A DNA stretch of 64,000 nucleotides from Leptoclinus maculatus (lineage: Eukaryota; Chordata; Actinopteri; Perciformes; Stichaeidae): the NCBI GenBank assembly GCA_032191485.1, contig JAVDOI010000016.1, positions 14,931,736 to 14,995,735 on the forward strand, written 5' to 3'. This document shows positions 26,501-40,100 of the stretch, one piece after another. The stretch's first letter is position 1; each line of letters begins with the position of its first letter. The position numbers were made by a program, and so were the translations under genes. Below the pieces are notes generated by a model. It was given only the letters and a program-made list of their open reading frames with translations, searched no databases and was not told the DNA's origin.

Positions 26501-28329
26501 CTTCAATGATATGTTTATGGTGATACGGAGCTATTAAAATTGGTGTGAGAGGGTAAATGAGGTGACGGCGAGTAAGCTGCTTTGTGACTAGGCATCGGGC
26601 TGAGGAGAAGGAGCTGAGTCATTGAGGTGACAGTGTGTGGACAAGATAATGAAAACTCCAATGACATCTAAGAGAGGGAGAGAGGGACAATAAATCTGTA
26701 ATCTGTGCCTGGAGATGTGATAACCCATTACCCACATAAAGATAACATCTGGTCCCCACACTCCTCACTGGTATGAGATAACAGACCATTTTACATTTCA
26801 GTTTCTTATGCTTTTCTAATCCCTGGGCCCAGGCAGTGAGAGCCGTCCCAGTAATCATTCGCACAGCCGCACACAAACAAACTTAATCTCCTCGAAACTT
26901 CAGAAAATTAACAAGGCTCATTTTGTGTAAGCATGCACAGCTGTTTCCCATACAGGCCTGAAATGACCGGAATATACCGGCGAGCCAAGGCTCTGTTCCA
27001 AATTGTCTTTCAGCATTCACCTTTGTATTTTATTTATTTTGCCATATAATGTAAATCCATTATATATAATTACGTATAATGCGATTACTGCAACCATCTT
27101 GCAAGTGATCTTGAAATTGATATTCTACTTGTGGCTGTTCCCTTCTGGTTGTTTGACAGGGTGGCAGAAACTATTTCATCTGGTGTTTTAAAATAAATCC
27201 ATTCTCTGTCATTTCACTCTTGGTCCGTTCTCTATAAGAAATGTGAAAATCCTTTTAAAAAGTTAATTCAGTATATTGTCAGACACTAAAACACCCAGCA
27301 ATATGTTTTGTCTTTCACAGATCACAACTCTTCTGAGCCTCTGCTTTTTTTTCTGCGAAAAATGCAGCATTCTAGGTAAACACGGAACAATGCAATGTCA
27401 AAGTACAACCAAAAAAAAAAGTCTTGAAGGTGAACATCGAGTTTCTTTTCATTTGGTGAGCTTTTATTCATCTGAATTAAACACGTCTGCACAAAATACA
27501 TCAAGAAAATGATTGTTGGCCTTGATGGGAACAGAATCCAACATCCAGCTGGAGAGGCAACAACCTTGCAGCTTCATTGTACGATGAGATGGATTGTGTG
27601 GGTGTCTCGACGTATAGGTGCACAACCTTGCAATGTCGCACCGGTGAAGAGTTCAGTTCAGCTATGCAGAATTAACAGAATACAATTTAATGAGTGTATG
27701 CTTTGGATCCGTGCTTGGCACAGCATGCAGCTTCAGGTATTCTGTTCCACATATCTGGGTCAAAAATCCCACTGAGAAGCTACCTAAGTTGTGTTTTCTA
27801 ACAGAGAGAACACTTTGATTTATCTGTCTCAGTTCCTTGCCTTTCAGCTTTCTGTGATAGTCGACTGTGTGTCACAATCTGGTGAGTTACCGCATGTGAT
27901 TTTGAGTCGGTTTACACCTAGGTCACACAAAACACACTAAAAAAACCCTATGCTATACCCAGACAACCCTACTGTATCGGATCAGGACTTTATTGTCATC
28001 ATAATAAAGTTATCATATACCTAAAATCCCTAAAAAGGAAATGGCGATACATGGTGTGTGTGAAGAGCATTGCCAGATTAATCCCTTGACAACCTCCCAG
28101 GATGCATTGTGTATGCAAATTGTTGTATTGTAGGTCAGCTGGAATTCATGTTAAACCGGTTAGTTTGTTTTATTTAAATTTAATACAAATTTATTTTAAT
28201 ATATCCATATGGGTACAATATCAAGTGAAAATAATATAGGTAATAAAACTAGATTTGACGCATCGGCATACAAGACAAGAAATAATGTGTAATTTTCTTC
28301 AAAACATTGTTACCGTTGCAACTTAGTTG

Positions 28330-28680
28330 CATATAAATGTAATTCCTAGCAGACAGGAAGTCACTGCTCCCGGGCCAAGAAATAGTTCCAGCACATAAAA
28401 TCATTATGCTACTTGTCGTTTTACACTTATTATACTAACAGTATAAGTAGCAGAATGAAACAAATCAGATATAACGTGTTAATTATGAGTTTTAGAGGTG
28501 ATGGTTGGCAGATTGTGTTACCTTTGGACAGAGCCAGGATAGCTGTTTTCCCCTGCTTCCTGTCTGTATGCTAAGCTAAGCTAAGATAAGATAACCAGCT
28601 GTTGGCTGTAGCTATACATGTATTCAACGGACAGAGGTGAGAGTTTTTTATCGATCTTTGCATCTAATACTGTGTCCACA
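28330..28680. repeat. Palindromic GCTTAGCTTAGC-type dispersed repeat, copy 2
   Basis: It carries gcagacaggaagtcactgct, aaatcagatataacgtgtta, ttacctttggacagagccag, gctaagctaagctaa and gctgttggctgtagctatac, then gagagttttttatcgatctt. The middle part is the reverse complement of the corresponding part of the copy at 10490, while the tail lies on the same strand. This fits a fold-back repeat whose arms can be read either way. Confidence 0.6.
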
Positions 28681-31600
28681 CTACCAGAGACAAAAGCAAC
28701 AAAATCGCCAAGCATGGCCAGCTACATTGTCGCAGAGTCGCTGTTGAAGTTGTTGCTCAAGCGTACAAAGTTGAGACCTGCTATATAAAATGTTTGTGAA
28801 AGGTAAATGTTTCTTTTAAATAGTACATCACTGACGCAATATTTCTCACTGCAGAAATTTCACAAACTTTTGATAATTACTGCATAAACAGTACGTAGGA
28901 CATGCGGACTCCCGTGTAATAACACAACACGCCATCAGCTTCCTGTTATTGTCTGCTCGCTCCTCACACCTATGTCACCTAATGTCACCCACGCAAATTA
29001 ACTAATTTAGTGAATTAATTGGCTCAAGGATTTTAAAGCAGGTGGTGATTTTAATGAGCCAAGAGATAAGGAGATCCTACAAGCTGCAAGAAATGAAGTA
29101 TTTGTTTTGTAAAAGAAGAATAACTCTCGACAATGTGATTATTGCCCATCAATAAGGACGCAGCACCACATTTTGGAGGCATTTTAAAGGTGCAGATTGT
29201 GCTTGGCAGAGTAAAAGCAGTGTGCCTAGTTTTATGATCAGTTTTACTGTTGACATCTGCAGTACATATTCGCAGTTTATGTCAAGCTTTATACGGCACA
29301 AGCCCCAAACATAATTCTTGGCTAAATATGTGCTGCTTTTATTTTCTCTCAATCTAACGTTGAAAGGTATATACAGGTGGTCACACACCAAAGCACCGGC
29401 TTACTTTGACAGCGTTTAGTTTTGACAGGGGTCAGAAAAAAAAAAGCTTCTGACATTTAAGGCTCACCGACAAGATAAAGCCAGTGCTGCTTTTTCTGTT
29501 TTGGCCCTAAGGGCGGCGTTTGCAAAGTGATCCTTCCGCTGTTCCTGTTCTGCTCTGTCGCTTACATTCAGACATGTCAGTTTCCTATGCTGCCCTGGAG
29601 TGTCCACGAGCAGAGCGGTGAGGGACGTCTGTGACATGTTATGGACAAAGGTGAGCTCAGAGCGTGGCCTGTTTACATTCACGCTGTGCCGCATGCGTCC
29701 TGTCACAGCTCAGTGCCTGCTGAAGGGCAACTTGAATCAAGGACGAGCAATATATATATACAATGAGCATATCTGGCAACAAGTTTCAGCCTCTTCTGTT
29801 GGCTCTCAGGAAACAGTGGTGCAATCACTTTATAAATGTCAGCTTGGATAAATGTATCATCATCTCTACAGTACAGTGTGGGTGGTATTAGAAAAAACGG
29901 CAACATCCTGTCAGACTTAATCGCAGCTATGCTATTCCCTTGAAGTGCCCGTCCATCCTTTTACCGTACAACAAGTATGGACATTTGAGCTGGGGGGGCA
30001 AGTACACCCGCGCTCACATCAAAGCAACATTGTTTAGACGTTCATGGTCCAGTCTGTTTTTTTATTACAGTACAGCAGTTAGTAGTTAAAACAGCATCAA
30101 TCTTGGAGTGACAAGGATGTGATCCCTCACCAGCTTGCCACCTATACAAACTTTTTGAAACATGACCAAGGCAGAGGTCTTACTACCAGGGATCCAAACC
30201 AACTCTCTGCGATGTTGGATGAAAATCTCCCCTTTGTCTCCCCTGTGTCTTCTGACAAAAGGCTGATGCCTTTTCACACGCACGAAAAAAGGAAAAGATG
30301 AGTAAACTATCTAGCGTTCAACTGCACATTTTTCAAAAAGCCAGAAAATGTCAACTGATTTCAGGCCAGATGGAATCGTCAAGTTGTGGCACTGCCTATG
30401 AAGAAGATGTTGCTCACCATTGCAGAGCTTTTTGAAATAAGATGATAGGTGTTCTTTTTTTACTTTTTTTTTACCTCTGCTTCTTTTGTTTTTGTGAAAG
30501 GCTTGCATGCTTACAAGTGATAGCTTCCTTCAGAAGTGGCTTTTGAAATTATTTTGCAAGAAATACAAACATTCTATCTTTCTGGTTGTACCAGTATAAT
30601 GATGAAAATCTGTCTGTCATCACTGAATATGTTTCCACTGGACAGAAGACTACAAAAAAAAAGACTTTGGATTTGCTTTGACAGCTCATGTTTAGTGTTT
30701 TGTGGCCTACGCTTGGATGGGCGTGATAAACACACAGACTGCACTCTCTGCACCAACGTGGCTGAAATATTTGCACGACTTGACGGACAGAGCTGCAGAT
30801 GTACTGTCGCAGGCATGGCGTCAATCCACGTTCAGAGATGGCATTTCGAGACAAAGACTTGTTTCTCACTGTGACTTCGGGGAATGCTGTGATAGACAGA
30901 TACCTTTTCAATTTCGTGGCGAAAAGTAGCAGAAGTTTAGGGCTGTCTGATTGCAGTGGAGTTCAAAGGATTGGGGAAGAGCAATCAAACGTACCCCGGG
31001 GCTGCCATTTTGGATATCTGGGTTAATGGCAGAGAAAACATGTACTCGCGATCCAGCTACAACTCCAAAGCAGAAAATAATCAGCTAAGCTTAAAAGGGC
31101 TCATTAGAAGGAGCTTTTCGTATGAGAAACATGTCGCCAAGCGGGGAGGTTCCCTCCCCGCGCCTCTTTTTACTCTGGGAAATCTAAATGCAAAATGATT
31201 CCTTTCAAACAAAGGTTCCCATCTGAAGGCATTTAGGAGAGGGGAGGAAAGACAGCAAGCTGGCAGGTGCTGTTCCAGCTTCTACTTAACCGAGAATTAG
31301 AATGACAGCAGAACATTTCCCCAAATGTTGGCGCTTGTCCAGACATGCCTTTTGTAAGGCTGGCAGTGCAGTGGGACCTGGTCACAGGAGATGCTGTAGG
31401 TCTTTAGGACTTTTGTCTTGCCTGGCTTGTCTCTTTTCTCTGCGGCTGACTTTCATGCAAATGGATGTCATAGCTCTCCAGTCTCTCTTGTCTTTCCAGG
31501 CGGCGTTGTCCAGAGCGGGAAACACAATGAGTGTCAAGGGGAATCTGCCCGTGCATTCTTCAGAGATCACTGGCACTGCACTGGCACCACTGAATGGATG

Positions 31601-34600
31601 AGAATTATGAACTATGCAGAGTTCATGTGCGGTGAGATCAGGATGAGATTCGAGGCTGGCACATGATGTCCCTCCTGATTTGCATACTGTGTGTTCTAAT
31701 AGGATTTCATCGACTCATTCCATCACTTATTCCATTCCCCTTGGCTGTTACCCTTCTTCTATCCTCTCCCACCACTCCCCACTATCTGCGTTTTCTCAGT
31801 ATGACGCCGTTAGCGCAAAATGGCAGACGTATAAGGGGTGATTTTATGTTAATGCACTCTGCGTAAGGAGAGTTTCCATAAACAAGCGGCGTGTTGGCAA
31901 ACTTGAATGGGAATGTCGGTGTCATTCATGTGCAAATAAACATTCAACTTACTAAGTTCTTAGAAACCTCTATTCACAGATGCTTTCTTGCCATGCTTTC
32001 GTAATAACGTGATAAAACGGCTTGTGTTGAAAAATTTCTCTTTCATTCTCAACCTCCAAATGGGATTTCCACATCATTTCAGTGGTAGGTGGTGAAATGA
32101 AACTGACTTTTGAATGCTTCCCTTTTCTGAAATGAAAATTAATATTTGTTTTTTTTTGTGACATCAGAAAGATCTGTTTTGTCAATTAGATGGTGTTTGT
32201 CCTTTTCTGGGGAAAACAATATTTGTCTCATGAAGACACCCACACCCGTCCACAGCTGCTGTGCTGCTGGATATCCATGTACGCCTTTGTACAGAGTCAA
32301 GCAACTTAATTTAAACTGTTGTTGTATAAAGTAGTGACTGTTGTATGGAAGCAATAAAAGGCCAACTGAACATCATACTGATAACTTAGATTGGTCAAAT
32401 TCAGATTTGAGCATCCAGGCCACAAAGGATAATCCATTAATCAGATTATCAGGTTGTATTCTGTCAGTCATGATCCAAGGAAGGGAAGTTCAAATGAACG
32501 ACATGGAAACGTGACATGTGCATTTGTGAACCCCACCTTGAAATGACCTTTCAAAGAGCGGAATTTAAAACCACATTAAGTCAGACAGATGATTTTCAAA
32601 GTAAAATATCTTAAGTGCTATGAGCAAAGAGCAGATATTCGATTGTTTAACCTGACCTTGGATCTACATTGACTGGTCAAGATTGGGAATATACATGCAG
32701 AATGATGTGGTCCTGTTTCTTTCTATAGATGTTTTTGTCTTGCTTTTCACGGAAAGGAAGTAAAAATAAAGTCCAACAGGATTTTACAGTATTGTTGAGT
32801 TGGAAGGATCTCTGTAGCTTGGGTTGGGTTTGTTCTTGCTGTCTTCTCCTCTCACATGTTCAGTGAGCTTTAATGTTGCTTTCATTTGTATTATCAGTAT
32901 TTAATCAGTGTCGCAATCCAAACCACGCAGAAATAATGATAATACCTGAGATGAATCAAAACGCAGGAAATTGTAAATCGATTGTGGCGTTATGAAGGAT
33001 AAAATCCACAGGACATAATATCCTTAATTTGCCAGGCTTGCAAAACCGTAATTAGATCAGCAGTTTATCTGCAGCCCTTGGTGTTTTGAAGCGTTATTAG
33101 TAGTGAGAGGTGTGCCGAGATGTTACGCAGGAGACAGAGATGTGCCTTGGATTGATCTGCTGTACTGTAACGGGGCATGTGGCAATCTTCCCAGTAGATT
33201 ACAAATAGACAGGACCTTTAAATTGTGTCTGACTGCTGAGACCAATCACTCTGAGGTGAGACATGTGTGTGAAACAGGATGGCATTACAGTGAAACTGTG
33301 CACAGTTTCCCTGATGCATTTAGACAACTTTAAACTCACGTGAAATGCTTTGGCTTTGATAGATCAGACATTTTCTTTCACCGCAGTTTGGGAAATCACT
33401 CCATCAGTCTCCTCTGGAACACCAACCACTTCAGAGAAAGCTGACAGCAACCTCAATAATTTAAAAACACAACTGGAGTGCATGTGCATGTTGATATTTG
33501 TTGGTTTAAAACTGATAAAAGCACTGCTGAGATATGCATGGAGGCAGTTCAGGGCGAAAAATGATGAATGTCTTCGTCTGTCTCATTTAATCTTGTCTGG
33601 TTAACGTCTTTATCGCGGCACAGAATGAAGCAGGAAGGCAGGTGTTGACTCTGCCTCCAGAGGCACCAACTCAGATAAACACTGGCTGCAGGTATTATAC
33701 GACTCCCACGCAAACTCATCCACGGCACGACACCACGGAGCTCCTCGGGGGGGTCAGTATATGGCTGCCCATAATTTCCTCTGTGCATCTGAAGTGGCCC
33801 CAAACACTTCTCATTAATGCATATATGGTCCAGCTTTAGCTGCGTTACAACTGTGATTGACAACACTAATGTTCTCTCTGCTAGAACAATGATCACATCA
33901 GATCTGATTGGTTTGAGCCGTATCGCCAAATTGCAGGACGAAAATCCAGCAGACACAAACTTATTTCCTGTTATCCTCTCCATCGTTCCCCGGTGTGAAC
34001 TGCAATATCTGGTGGCAATCCTTGAAGGGAATTACAAAGCAGACCCTTTTCTCTACTGGTGTTGCTGTTCATCACACTCACACATCACAAAGACCTGATG
34101 CCCTTTAAGCTCTACAAACCAGAACATGCGTAGCTGCAATCGTAAAGCCCTTTGCAGTGATTCAGAAAAAAAGGTTGTTGTTTTTTTTTAGCTTGTAATC
34201 CAAGGCTCGCTGATTAAAAATGTCTGACTTTGATGGCGTGGAGGTGGCGCAAGCCGAAAACAAAAGCTCCCGCCAAAAAATAAAGAGGACGCATTTGCTT
34301 GTCACCACTCTGGCATTATGAAAGATACTGTGGCTTTCAGTGAAATATCTGAGAGAGAAGACGCTGTTACCTAACAGATGATAATTAGTCATGTTTGTTG
34401 CCTGTATGCTTCCGTCAGAGAGATGCATTGCTGTACTTGCTCCCCTCTAACAGGAAATGCCCTGCAACCTTTCCAAAATATTACATTACGATGCGAGCAT
34501 TACTTCTTTGATTGTGTGGGATGTTGCCTGCCGCTGAGCAGATGTTACCTGACAAACTGATACTTGGGTATTTTATTCTCTCCGTGCAGAGTGTAACACA

Positions 34601-34725
34601 GGTGAACGGTGGGCTTATAAAACGTCAGACTTTGGTTGTGCAAACATCGATGATGTCACAGTCTCACAATATATGCACCCACCCACTCACACTTATAGGA
34701 GGAGAAGGTTCAATCAGGAGGGCAG

Positions 34726-34728
<3 letters not shown>

Positions 34729-34764
<36 letters not shown>
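34729..34764 (+). repeat. GA microsatellite
   Basis: 18 perfect GA units, about 2 kb upstream of the PACS promoter. Confidence 0.93.
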
Positions 34765-34767
<3 letters not shown>

Positions 34768-35724
34768 AAAGAGATGCAGGGAGAATAACGTGCAGACAGT
34801 CTGCCATCTAATGGATGAATCACAATGTGCAGGTTAGTGTTTCATGTCCTACATTTTGTTGTAGTGCTGTTTTGCAACACTGGGAGGCGATGCACTCCAT
34901 GGATTTATTCATTAGCCATTATGACCATCATGGTGATCTTGGGGCAATAGCATTTCTTTAAAGGGCAGAAAATGATGATACAAAAATAAGAAATACCAGA
35001 GGGAAGCTAAAACGCACTGCAGATGTATTTAGAAAAAACCCTAGTCTTCTTCATCTCCCGACACCTTGATATAACAGTTATTTCCCCCTTTAACATTACT
35101 TGTATTGATACAAACATCTAGCTTTCTCTGTCTTTTTTAATTTGATTTAAAGCACATTGCGTTTTACTCTCTGTATAGAAACTGCTGTATATATAATATT
35201 GCCTTGCCGTACCTTGCCACACATATATTGATGAATTCTACATAAGCCTAATCTTGTTCAAATGTATTGTTGGAATGAAGAATAGTAAGCTGAGGAATGG
35301 CCCATTTAGAAATTGCATCACGATTTGCCATCATCATTATTATAGCAGCAGATGTTGCCACTGTTCCAGTCTGTAAGACTAAATGCTGTCAGGTGCACAG
35401 AGTTGCCGAGCAATGATTAAAGATGAGATTGCTTACACTCACGGCATGTTTTGCAGCAGCGACCATATATCCCATGAGCTTGTAGAGAAGTGTAGAGTTT
35501 ATTAGCATATTTCACCTGTGGGTGTCTCTGTGAGCCAATGGTTTACCGCTTTATTGAAACTCTAAACAAACAGTTGAAAAGAAAAATGAAGCAAAGGTGA
35601 ACCTGACAACAATAATTATTTGATAGAAGTATTCATTACTATTACATAAGAACAGTGATTACATAGTAGCAAAATCACATGTTTTTCCCCCCCACCAGTC
35701 ACACACGTTTCCCAACCCTCCTGA

Positions 35725-35800
35725 GCATGTCAAGTCAAGTCAGTTTTATTTGATTCCTTAGTCACAGTTACAGTCAATGGCTTTCACAACACCGGCATTA
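35725..35800 (+). repeat. Possible LINE/SINE tail fragment
   Basis: The sequence aagtcaagtcagttttattt followed by a run ending ggctttcacaacac resembles a common fish repeat end (TTTATTTATATAGC ... GGCTTTACAA). It is short and degraded. Confidence 0.35.
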
Positions 35801-36599
35801 TGAGAACAATGACTGAATCAAATGTGTCATCGGAGACTGATGATGAATCATGAATAACGTTACAAAAGCAGGTTCTGCCCACTTGAAAGTTAGTGAAAGT
35901 TTTGATTTAATGGTTAGTGGCAACACAACACTAAGTGTTCATTGTGTAGCCTAGGTATTTTCATTGCAAAAAAAGGACCAGGAAAACAACTGTTTGTATT
36001 AATCCTTGACAGAAACGCAACTGTGTCAAAGTACTACTACTCCCTGAATAACCAGTTTGAAGAGCATTTACATACTGTATTTGCACTATACTTTACCTCT
36101 CCACAACAGTTTACAGCAGTACACCTACATGGATTTAAAACTAAATGCTGCATTCATGAGCACGAAGAACCAAATCAACTATAGTACCCCTGCATGTGGT
36201 TACAATTTAAAATCCTTTCAGTTTAATTAATAGACTCATTTGTGTGAGAACTTTTTGTCTCATAATAGGGCATGTTTGAGTTAATATGCTCAACTGTATA
36301 CAACAGGATTGCCACGTTTAGAATGTTGTTGGTCTGGCATGTCTGTGCACGCAATGTAAGATGTCTGATTTTATTATGCATGCCCATTCTTCTTTATTAA
36401 CAATTCACACAGCCAACAAAACAAATGATGGAGGGAAATGAACAAGGCTGTGGCCTAGCTGATTGTTTTCTGTAACATACCACCTGTAATAGCTACGCAG
36501 TATTTCCCTGCGTGTATCCGTAATCTTTACATGTAAAGTGAGTATAGCGTTGTGTTTTGAGGCCTGGTTGATAGTACAGATGTCCCACCCTAGAAGCAG

Positions 36600-37150
36600 G
36601 GACGTGCTGCCCCCTATCAGATCAGTAGTGGCATGCTCCGCCCCGCCTATCAGCATCTCCAGTCAGTGTAGAGGAGCTGGGAGTCTGGAGGAGCACGAGC
36701 AGGCAGCGCAGACTTCAGCGGCTCGCGCGTTCGTCCGACACTCAAGAGCTGCTCCCCAGGCAGTGGAGGTGATGATGGCGGCGGCTGTAGAGAGAGGAGG
36801 CGTCCGGGCCGCTTTCCTGAACCCGAGCAGCGGCGGCGGCGGTGGACCAGCACCGACAACCCTCCCGACCGGAGCGTTAGCCGCCGGGGCTGTGGTCCTG
36901 GGCTCGGGCTCGGGCTCGGGCTCGGGCTCCGGCAGCATGCCTGTACCCATGAACCTCTTTGCAACCTGGGAGATAGACCGATCATCTCCAAGCTGCGTAC
37001 CGAGGTAACGTTAACAGCGTTGTGTTAGCGTAAAGTACCACACACACCACAGTGTTTACAAACCACCACGCCGTTTAATAAATAGTAGGCTAACGTTGGG
37101 CAAACAACGCCCTCGTTGACTGTAACGTTAGGCGAGAGTAATGAGCTGCC
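36600..37150 (+). promoter_or_regulatory. pacs1: CpG-rich promoter and 5' UTR region of the PACS gene
   Basis: CpG dinucleotides become frequent from about 36600 and stay so through exon 1 into the first ~150 bases of intron 1, in contrast to the AT-rich flanks. A canonical GC box lies at 36638-36647 (ccgccccgcc, Sp1-type on the minus strand), about 130 bases before the start codon. I see no convincing TATA box between it and the ATG, which fits a CpG-island promoter of a broadly expressed gene. The transcription start cannot be placed from sequence alone. It probably lies between about 36640 and 36760. Confidence 0.6.
36775..37004 (+). CDS. pacs1: PACS exon 1: start codon, Gly/Ser-rich N-terminus, start of cargo-binding region
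   Basis: This exon encodes residues 1-76 and two bases of Arg77. Two adjacent ATGs lie at 36772 and 36775. I chose 36775 because it has A at -3 and G at +4, although the frame stays open upstream to 36538. The product begins MAAAVERGGVRAAFLNP, followed by five glycines, a Pro/Thr/Ala stretch and six Gly-Ser pairs encoded by a GGCTCG hexanucleotide repeat (36901-36936). Next comes MPVPMNLFATWEIDRSSPSC, which is the conserved beginning of the PACS furin-binding region. The donor is GTAACG at 37005, and the reading frame stops just beyond it. Human PACS1 has a longer Gln/Pro/Ser-rich leader, so this N-terminus is short and of different composition. Confidence 0.88.
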
Positions 37151-40100
37151 ACACATTTCCAAAACAGTGTTGGGCTGGATTACTAGCCGGCTAACTAGCA
37201 AGGTGGCTAATGCTAAAGCTACCTAGCAAGTCGCACTGGTGTTCGAGTGTCTCTCATGTTGCATGCTACAAGCATTTGACTCGAATTTTATTTTTTTGGC
37301 AATAACTAAGCAGTCGGCCTTAATGGTCAAGGTGATGTCTAATGTGCATCATCATTTTAGACGTGGTCTCCAAGTGTGCACGTTGTTTTGTTCACAGTTG
37401 GTGTATCCAATTTTATTCCGACCGTTATGATAACTAGCTAGCGTTAACAAAAGTTCAGCTAACCTACGTTAGTTTATCGGTCAGAGCGGCTGCTGCTCTT
37501 CTGCTTTGTGGCTACGTTAATAAAGCGTAGGAATATATTACATTTCCCTTTGTCCACGTAGGCCCGTGCTTGAACTGATTTACGGAATGCATGCCACCTA
37601 ATAGCAACATAACTATCTATAAATACAGTGACACGGATACCGTTGGGCTCATAACTATCAAACATCCTTTTCATCCGTTAGAAGCACTGCGTGTCGCGAG
37701 CTGTCAGGGCGGCCAGCTGCCTGTGCAAGTGAAGTCCTCGTAATGTCGTGTTTCGGGTCTCATGTTTTGCGGGTTTGTGTTGTGTTTATGTTCCGATGCC
37801 CCTGCGGAGCTGCAGGGTTTGGCCAACCGGTCACATTCACAGCCATAGGACCAACTCAAACAAAAACCTCGGATAGTGTTGACACAGCAGCTGGTTGACA
37901 TGCAGACAGTAACCTGTTTTGATCGCCACTTTTTGTGTACGCAAATCTCCTCGCGGTCACCCGCATTGTCCAGGTGTTTTTCAGTAATGCTCTGCATCAG
38001 TATTCATTGTCAGTGAGCAGGCACCGATGCCACCTGATCAGAAGCCTCTCGGGAGCTGTGGGCACATTAATCAGCTTTGACCTAGATCTGTTCCACTCAT
38101 TGGGAGAGAAGTGGGCTGGCAAAGGGGAGGGTTTCCTCCACAGTCGATGAGCGCGTGCATGTGTGCCTGCATGAGTATGCAAGTGTCAATTGCAGCATAG
38201 CATGTGGAAAACATGGATAATTTACAGTAAATCTTTCAAATCTCCGTTCAAATATTGTTCCGTTTTGCAGGTGGAAACCCAGCTGATTTGAAGCCAGCTA
38301 TTATGAGAATGTGAGCGTGTGATGTGATAGCATTGCTCTCTAATTCGACAGCTTTATTGCCGTCCCTTTTTTGTGACCTCAATCTCACGTCTACCATGAC
38401 AAATGCGATGAAGATCCATGCTGTTTGTCCTTGATGGAATGCTGAAGGTTTCAGACACAACATATAAAAACCGACATACAAGCAACTACAACTGAGCAAT
38501 CTTCTAATAACGTATCCATTAAATGTTAAGACTCCTGGCAAGCAGAGGAAGCTGGAGACATGTCGGTACATTCATGTAGTGTGTCATACATGGCACATTG
38601 ATTTCCCACATTTCTGCCTCTACACTGCGTGCGTACAAGGTGCTGTATTAAAGACGAATAAGGACAAGGATGACAATGGATTATTAATGAGTCACTAGTC
38701 ATTGTTCAACACTGCAGTGGCTGCCTGAGTTGATGTCTGGGGTAGTTTGTTAGATCTGATATGTAACGGTGTAGAAGTGGCAATGATGTACGACACAACC
38801 GTTTATTTAGGCTAAACAGTCGTAGTTTTTGTTTTGACATAGTGGCTTGAAGTAATTTGCCAAGTCTATTTCTGCCTTCTGTGTTTTTTTACGCCACTTA
38901 TCCTGAACTGGTGTGAAAGGTCTAGCGTAGAGCCCAACCCAAGGCCTGTTTTGGGGAGTCTGCCTTGGCATGCTTTCATGGGCTGGGCCATTTTGTGTGC
39001 AGCTGTTTGCTCCTCTACTAGCCTTTAGCAAATGTGGGTGTCCAGCTAAGGGGCATGGTTTCAAATGAGGGCATCGGGCTTTTAGAAATTGATTGTTTTT
39101 GTCATTGTGGTACTCAACATCACACACAGCTCTGGTTAATATGACGCTGTATTTAATAAAACTAAATCATCGATCCTCCTTAACCCCGAAGCCCGACTTG
39201 AAAGCCATGCTTAGGGGGAAATATTTCAACCACAATGGAAAATATGTTGTCAGCTCTGGTAGGCCCTCTCAGCACGAGATTTTGGTTCCGTATAGTTTTG
39301 TTGTTTTGACCGTTACACAGGATCAAGCTTGATTGATAGAGATATTTGTTATATCTGTTATTTACACAAGGAGTATTTTACTCCTGTTATCGATTGCTTG
39401 TTATATCTCAATGCTACCATAAGCTGGCAGATAAAATCTTATTGCTGAGTGTGATACTGTATTTGACTGTTTTTCCCCCTCCGGCCGAATGTTGTGCTTC
39501 CTTAACAAGCCTGTCGGGGCAGTTGGATTGTTTTTGTTTTTGACTGCCATGCCCGCCAGCCTGCCACCCTCCAATGTGTCTAATACCATGTGGTGTTAGT
39601 GATACAGCTTATTTCTTATCAGCTACGTTTTTTTTTCCTTCTTGTGTTATCCATCTTCTAAATATCTGGAGGCTGTGCTGGGAGCTAAACAAATTGCTGA
39701 CCAATGCTTTGGGAATGTTGCTGAAAAACCAAAGACAGCTTTGGGATAAAACGCACAGGAAGGATACAGTGTATACTCGGGGGTTTAGTGGCCTGCTCAG
39801 GAATCCAAAGCGTCTGCATGTATCTATAGCAAGGCACGCATTAAATGGACGTGCAATCGATGGATGAACGTATTCGTTGTCTTTTTTTCTTTGCTGTGAT
39901 GTTATACTGGTGCCACTGTGATGTGCAAGCCAAATTGATCTATGTCAACTTATCTATTTGTTGAGGGAACGATTTGGTATTTGCAGGAATGACACTAATG
40001 CAAAGGTCAGAATGGTCCTGTGTTTATCTACGAGCGATAGAGAATGTGTAGCAGCATGTGAGTGCTGGCTTCTTACCAAGTTCAAAGATCTTTTACAACT

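Larger units (their letters stand above)
22207..36599. other. Intergenic sequence upstream of the PACS promoter
   Basis: Apart from the fold-back repeat at 28330, a 19-base T run at 23674-23692, the CA array near 23514, the GA array near 34729 and a possible repeat tail near 35725, no feature is evident. Segments such as 29000-29110 and 32880-33100 are AT-rich, non-repetitive and could be conserved noncoding elements, but this cannot be judged from one genome. Confidence 0.7.

Noticed and set aside
36538..36771. In-frame upstream start at 36538 that would add 79 residues to the PACS protein
   Set aside because: It lies upstream of the GC box and promoter-like sequence, has no PACS similarity, and the start at 36775 has a better context.
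36650..36991. Antisense frames with Glu-Pro or Ser-Pro repeats opposite exon 1
   Set aside because: They are shadows of the GC-rich PACS exon and its hexamer repeat.
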